From: Macquaria australasica | Lineage: Eukaryota; Chordata; Actinopteri; Centrarchiformes; Percichthyidae | DNA: 64,000 nt | Direction: 5' to 3' | NCBI GenBank assembly: GCA_005408345.1 | Contig: SEMN01000101.1 | Span: 248,001-312,000 of the forward strand | Shown here: one piece after another, positions 63,001 through 64,000 of the stretch | Numbering within the stretch: position 1 is the first letter of the stretch | Layout of the letters: the number at the start of each line of letters is the position of its first letter | Translations under genes and position numbers: made by a program | Notes under the pieces: model-generated | Told to the model about the DNA's origin: nothing | Databases searched by the model: none | The model's input: only the letters and a program-made list of their open reading frames with translations

Positions 63001-63043
63001 TGCTCCTACGACCCGAAGCTCAACAGCGTGTCAGCTTTGATCA
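22717..63043 (+). CDS. sema3f: Semaphorin-3F, 5' part of gene (six exons, 3' end beyond window)
   Basis: Gene-level entry for a spliced CDS: join of 22717-22834, 58523-58683, 59052-59114, 59633-59752, 61112-61201 and 62950-63043. It gives 215 full codons plus the first base of codon 216. The product starts with a hydrophobic signal peptide and continues into the sema domain. Visible blocks are DEDHDRMYVGSKD (residues 65-77), the cysteine pairs C106/C117 and C135/C144 with the spacing known for class 3 semaphorins, CGTGAYNPVC, and ESGKGKCSYDPKL. The blocks DYRIL, DEDHDRMYVGSKD, SLDLHDIN, PWNRT and CGTGAYNP match SEMA3F better than SEMA3A, B or C as I remember those proteins. The 90-nt insert is also a SEMA3F trait. 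Known role: secreted repulsive guidance cue acting through neuropilin-2 and plexin-A. The rest of the sema domain, PSI, Ig and basic tail lie outside the window. Paralogue a or b cannot be decided here. Confidence 0.93.
22835..25180. other. Large-intron 5' segment, possible conserved block
   Basis: Single-copy-looking DNA. The part at about 23330-23690 is unusually balanced in base content for the intron, with homeodomain-like ATTA motifs and GC-rich patches; it is a candidate conserved non-coding block only. No exon was found. Confidence 0.4.
25189..25618 (+). mobile_element. hAT-like MITE with 8-bp target duplication
   Basis: The element starts TAGGGCTGCAACTAACAATT and ends with the inverse, ATCATTGCAGCTCTA, giving imperfect terminal inverted repeats with further mirrored AATTAATC/GATTAAT tracts inside. 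Flanks are GTTTCAAG (25181-25188) and ATTTCAAG (25619-25626), a 7/8 match, which is what a hAT insertion leaves. No coding capacity. This is a very common non-autonomous family in percomorph fish, by my recollection. Confidence 0.8.
25627..31049. other. Large-intron DNA, no gene recognised
   Basis: Contains the GT microsatellite at 26963. No exon with semaphorin-like sequence and no clear mobile element were found on either strand. Confidence 0.55.
26963..26989. repeat. (GT)n microsatellite
   Basis: About 13 uninterrupted GT units in the large intron. Confidence 0.9.
31050..31390 (+). repeat. Probable dispersed fish repeat fragment
   Basis: Contains TTTATTAACACAACATTCAA, CCTCACGCCCTGCGTCCTGT and GGGCAGGGTCTTTGCAGATA, then CACTTCTAGTGGGTCATAAG. 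I associate this order with a repeat common in percomorph genomes, but I cannot see its termini or class. It lies just upstream of the LINE fragment. Non-coding. Confidence 0.4.
31700..32440 (+). mobile_element. L2/CR1-type LINE 3' fragment (dead)
   Basis: Translations in shifting frames give pieces of the C-terminal end of a non-LTR reverse transcriptase ORF: LVATPSKYSLQPL, QLIQNTATCLVFNLRKF, VAARIIFKA and LKGSAPLYFQ. These fit the LxPLQxIQNAAARLVFNLPKF ... VAARIxFKxLxLAYxAxxGxAPxYLQ pattern of fish L2/Rex-like LINEs. At least two frameshifts and several stops are present. The segment ends at 32400-32440 with CTCTGGATAAGCAACAATGA then GTAAATGTATG, a decayed form of the usual L2-type tail (CTTTGGATAAAAGCGTCTGC). 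This is a 5'-truncated copy inside the large intron. Confidence 0.7.
32441..42067. other. Large-intron DNA, no gene recognised
   Basis: Mostly single-copy in appearance. 34900-36240 includes several TAATTA/ATTAG homeodomain-like motifs, for example GGAACTAATTAGCGGTGGAG near 36003. No coding or RNA gene was found. Confidence 0.5.
34332..34352. repeat. (TTG)n microsatellite
   Basis: Six to seven TTG units in the large intron. Its translation as poly-Gln or poly-Val in short frames is not meaningful. Confidence 0.8.
42068..42230 (+). repeat. Possible hAT-like MITE fragment
   Basis: Starts TAGGGCTGCCCCCTGAAAGT then CGAAGATTTGAA, followed by several GTCGA motifs. This resembles the TAGGGCTGCCCC...GTCGA terminus of a hAT-type family seen in fish. 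No mirrored right end was found nearby, so it is a one-ended fragment with an uncertain right border. Confidence 0.4.
42231..48817. other. Large-intron DNA, no gene recognised
   Basis: Holds the G-rich tract at 48.1 kb and two telomere-like TAGGGT units at 44245. The 164-codon open frame at 47788-48282 is driven by that G-rich tract. Confidence 0.5.
48075..48185 (+). repeat. G-rich tract with a 15-G run
   Basis: Many G runs, including 15 consecutive G at 48154-48168 followed by CGCGGGGGC. It has quadruplex-forming potential on the + strand. The long open frame across it is a base-composition artefact. Confidence 0.75.
48818..49318 (+). mobile_element. MITE-like element, complete copy (family with 16.4 kb copy)
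   Basis: The left end GGCCGTATTCAGACCAAATC is mirrored at the right end by TTTGACCAATGCTGCCTT, giving terminal inverted repeats of about 28 bp with mismatches. The interior (from ACTAACCAGC at about 48925) aligns over some 380 bp with 16449-16842, sharing for example ACTTGAAGAGCGATACAA and GGTTGCGTTTCTCCAAAAGT. No transposase is encoded; the open frames inside are chance. No clear target duplication was seen. Confidence 0.7.
49751..49786. repeat. (CA)n(GA)n compound microsatellite
   Basis: About nine CA units followed by an interrupted GA run. Confidence 0.8.
51270..51285. repeat. A homopolymer
   Basis: A 16-base A run in the large intron. No retroelement body was recognised 5' of it. Confidence 0.8.
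53246..53264. repeat. (GT)n microsatellite
   Basis: A short run of about nine GT units in the large intron. Confidence 0.8.
53755..54300 (+). repeat. Dispersed CTTAAGTAAAAGTA-type repeat, copy 2
   Basis: Starts GTGGAAGAAGTATTCAGATC then CTTAAGTAAAAGTAG, and ends GTACAGTACTTGAGTAAATG. I recognise both ends from a very common percomorph repeat. It is the opposite-orientation partner of 15215-15720. Non-coding and located in the large intron. Confidence 0.65.
54301..55838. other. Large-intron DNA, nothing recognised
   Basis: Open frames of up to 95 codons around 54359 and 55406 show no family features and no matching splice sites. Confidence 0.5.
55839..56512. mobile_element. Non-autonomous DNA element with CACCGGGGAC inverted ends
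   Basis: The left end AAGGCCTTTAGACACCGGGG continues as ACGTGACGAA. The right end is its inverse: GTCCCCGGTGTGTAAAGACC then TTTA, giving about 22 bp of terminal inverted repeats. A (GATA)n tract sits just inside the left end. The interior contains GATTGGTTGATGCC and CGTAATTCGCGTT but no open frame of note. It lies in the large intron, about 2 kb before exon 2. Superfamily is unassigned; hAT- or Harbinger-like MITE is possible. Confidence 0.65.
55904..55946. repeat. (GATA)n microsatellite inside a MITE
   Basis: About ten perfect GATA units, lying just inside the left end of the element at 55839-56512. Confidence 0.9.
56513..58522. other. 3' end of large intron before exon 2
   Basis: Contains the interrupted GT microsatellite at 56971 and the acceptor tract of exon 2. 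Nothing else was recognised. Confidence 0.55.
56971..57021. repeat. (GT)n interrupted microsatellite
   Basis: About 50 bp of GT units with one TTT and one AT interruption. The opposite-strand open frame is low-complexity Thr-His. Confidence 0.9.
58523..58683 (+). CDS. sema3f: sema3f coding exon 2: sema domain start
   Basis: 161 nt, completing codon 40 (G+AG = Glu) and encoding up to residue 93. The translation includes ELRSTGTAHHFAYLLNTSDY and DEDHDRMYVGSKDHILSLDL, the hallmark first blade of the semaphorin beta-propeller; GTAHxF, DEDHDRMYVGSKD and LDLHDIN agree with SEMA3F. N55-T-S is a possible N-glycosylation site. The acceptor is CATACAG, ending at 58522, and the donor is ATC|GTAAGA at 58684, phase 0. 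The length and phase fit the usual second coding exon of class 3 semaphorins. Confidence 0.95.
58684..59051 (+). other. sema3f intron 2 (368 bp)
   Basis: A short phase-0 intron with a GTAAGA donor and a CCCCCCTGGCAG acceptor. I see nothing else in it. Confidence 0.85.
59052..59114 (+). CDS. sema3f: sema3f coding exon 3: sema domain
   Basis: 63 nt encoding residues 94-114, IHWPVSERRRMEC followed by LVSGKDAN. Cys106 is the first partner of the conserved disulfide of the sema domain; its mate Cys117 is 11 residues on, in the next exon. The IHW and SGKD(A/V)N blocks match SEMA3F. Acceptor GGCAG ends at 59051 and donor AAT|GTAAGT is at 59115, both phase 0. The 63-nt size is the usual one for this exon in class 3 semaphorins. 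Confidence 0.95.
59115..59632 (+). other. sema3f intron 3 (518 bp)
   Basis: Phase-0 intron with consensus donor GTAAGT and acceptor TTTGTGTCTCCAG. It contains a 12-base A run near 59193. Nothing else was seen. Confidence 0.85.
59633..59752 (+). CDS. sema3f: sema3f coding exon 4: sema domain with conserved cysteine pair
   Basis: 120 nt encoding residues 115-154. It begins EECANFIRLIEPWNRTQLY and continues through CGTGAYNPVC to NRGRKPQ. Cys117 pairs with Cys106, and Cys135/Cys144 form the second conserved disulfide of the propeller. N128-R-T is a conserved glycosylation sequon. PWNRT and GTGAYNP with NRGR are SEMA3F-like; other class 3 members have F-x-P at the AYNP position. The donor CAG|GTTAGG at 59753 is slightly off consensus. 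Both ends are phase 0, so the next 90-nt exon can be included or skipped without a frameshift. Confidence 0.96.
59753..61111 (+). other. sema3f intron 4 (1.36 kb)
   Basis: Phase-0 intron upstream of the putative cassette exon, with donor GTTAGG and acceptor CTCTTGTTTTAG. Single-copy-looking DNA. No gene or recognised repeat was found. Confidence 0.85.
61112..61201 (+). CDS. sema3f: sema3f coding exon 5: likely alternatively spliced cassette
   Basis: 90 nt, 30 codons, phase 0 on both sides, encoding residues 155-184. The first half is TSMYLQMAQARGRASRAAEP. It has no counterpart in SEMA3A, B or C. Human SEMA3F has a cassette of about 31 residues at this exact point, between NRGRRAQ and the xIFxLEP block, also containing an RGRxSRA core, as far as I recall. 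The acceptor is good (TTGTTTTAG, ending at 61111) but the donor AAG|GTGCGA at 61202 is weak, which fits optional inclusion. The segment is basic and probably a surface loop of the propeller. Skipping it joins Q154 directly to E185 in frame. Confidence 0.8.
61202..62949 (+). other. sema3f intron 5 (1.75 kb)
   Basis: Phase-0 intron with a weak GTGCGA donor and an acceptor AATTTTCCATTTCAG. It holds a 15-base T run at 62078-62092. I recognised no gene or mobile element. Confidence 0.8.
62078..62092. repeat. T homopolymer
   Basis: A 15-base T run in intron 5. Confidence 0.8.
62950..63043 (+). CDS. sema3f: sema3f coding exon 6: sema domain
   Basis: 94 nt encoding residues 185-215 plus the first base of codon 216. 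The translation is EEIFHLEPGKVESGKGKC, then SYDPKLNSVSALI. The block ExGKGKCxYDPKL is a strong signature of class 3 semaphorins, and the IFxLEPxxxESGKGKC form is that of SEMA3F. The acceptor TTTCAG ends at 62949 and the donor A|GTGAGT is at 63044, phase 1, as expected before the next exon, which should open by completing an Asn codon (N-E-E-L). This is the last exon in the window. Confidence 0.95.
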
Positions 63044-64000
63044 GTGAGTATCATCTTGGTTTGGTCACATGAGGGCGTAGGCACGGGTACAGTCAGGCCC
63101 AGCGGTCTTCATAGCAATGGCAGTGTCATCCCATATGGATTCTTCATCTTTTATCTCCTGTTTCTTTATATGGCCTTCTCTCTGCTCACAATTTATATTT
63201 TTGGCAAACTTTGTTAACATAAAATATTTATCGTCTGCCTTTGAAGAAGTCAAGAAGTTGAGGCCAAGTGTCCTTTCCATTCTGTGCCTATTTCCCACAG
63301 TGAGCTGTTTAGTCTAATCAGCCTAATCATTAAATCCTTAGGAATTTTTCCTTGTTAGGGTGGAGATGGACACAATAATATGTGCCTATTAATATGTGAA
63401 TCCCTCACTGGGGAATTAGTGATTTCCAATCAAAACACTTAGGACATGTTGGGAAAACTTTTCAGGGCTTGTATCACTAAAAAGTAAAATTTTCCTTATT
63501 CCCATATTTACCAGGGTTCATACAGTCTTGCTTCCCATGGAGCCAGAGTATTTGCACGTGTTGTAGTGGTCAAACAATCATATTTACAGATGGGTGACAA
63601 ATTAAAGGGAAAACCTGTGGAGTGGAGAAACATAATGAATGGTGTGATGGGTATGAAAATGATGTGAATCGTATGCTATTACCTTTGCAGTTACCAGATC
63701 TTAACCCAATGGAACACCTATGAGAGATTCTGGATCATCATGTTAGACAGCACTCACCACCATCATCAAAAATTAAATGAGAGAATATTTTTTGGAAGAA
63801 CAGTGTTCATCCCTCCAGTAGAGGTCCAGTTGTAGAATCACTGCCAAGGAGCATTGAAGATGGTGGCCCAACACCTTACTAAGACACTTATGTTGGTCTT
63901 TCCTTTAGTTTGCCACCCATTTGGATGTACTCTGTGTCATAATGTGGGTATAATGTTTCAGGAAAGTCATTGGACCAAAATATCAGAAATAAATTAGGTC
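63044..64000 (+). other. sema3f intron 6, 5' part (continues past window)
   Basis: Starts with donor GTGAGT, phase 1. The next exon is not reached. The intron contains the internally deleted mariner-like element at 63585-63929 and nothing else recognisable. Confidence 0.8.
63585..63929 (+). mobile_element. Internally deleted Tc1/mariner-type DNA transposon remnant
   Basis: The left end GGGTGACAAATTAAAGGGAA (from 63592) is mirrored by the right end TTTCCTTTAGTTTGCCACCC (ending 63919), giving imperfect terminal inverted repeats of about 21 bp bounded by TA-containing DNA. The interior keeps the 3' part of a transposase: one frame reads LPDLNPMEHL, the classic PDLNPIExLW block around the last catalytic acid in this superfamily. 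It then reads on through stops. The first two catalytic regions are absent, so the copy is about 345 bp and dead. It lies in intron 6 in the same direction as the gene. Confidence 0.75.

Overview
The window looks like teleost fish nuclear DNA, probably a spiny-rayed (percomorph) fish. It is AT-rich and intron-dominated, with GT-AG introns and no operons. It is dotted with short inverted-repeat elements of kinds I recognise as common in percomorph genomes, plus an L2/CR1-type LINE remnant and a Tc1/mariner remnant. I see no bacterial, viral, rRNA, tRNA or CRISPR feature.

The only protein-coding gene I can support is the 5' part of a class 3 semaphorin on the + strand. It fits Semaphorin-3F best, and whether it is teleost paralogue a or b is unresolved. 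Six coding exons are visible: 22717-22834, 58523-58683, 59052-59114, 59633-59752, 61112-61201 and 62950-63043. They total 646 nt, or 215 complete codons plus one base. All introns have GT/AG ends and the phases match. They encode the signal peptide and the first part of the sema beta-propeller, and the gene runs off the right edge. A GC-richer stretch at about 20.1-20.6 kb ending in a strong splice donor is the likely promoter and non-coding first exon. The first coding intron is very large (35.7 kb). The 90-nt exon 5 sits where SEMA3F has its alternatively spliced cassette.

Layout: 1-20.1 kb is an intergenic stretch with no recognised gene but many small repeats and fold-back sequences, including a decayed coding-like remnant near 16.1 kb. 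From 20.1 to 22.8 kb lie the promoter, putative exon 1, a UTR intron and the signal-peptide exon. From 22.8 to 58.5 kb is the giant intron with a hAT-like MITE, an L2-like LINE tail, several other MITEs, microsatellites and a 15-base G run. From 58.5 to 64 kb is the exon-dense part, ending with an internally deleted mariner-like element in intron 6.

Functionally, the gene product would be a secreted axon-guidance and vascular-guidance ligand acting through neuropilin/plexin receptors. Nothing else in the window codes for a recognisable partner. No clearly new biological system was found. The best leads are the cassette exon, the coding-like remnant next to a perfect 18-bp inverted repeat, and several fold-back and MITE structures.
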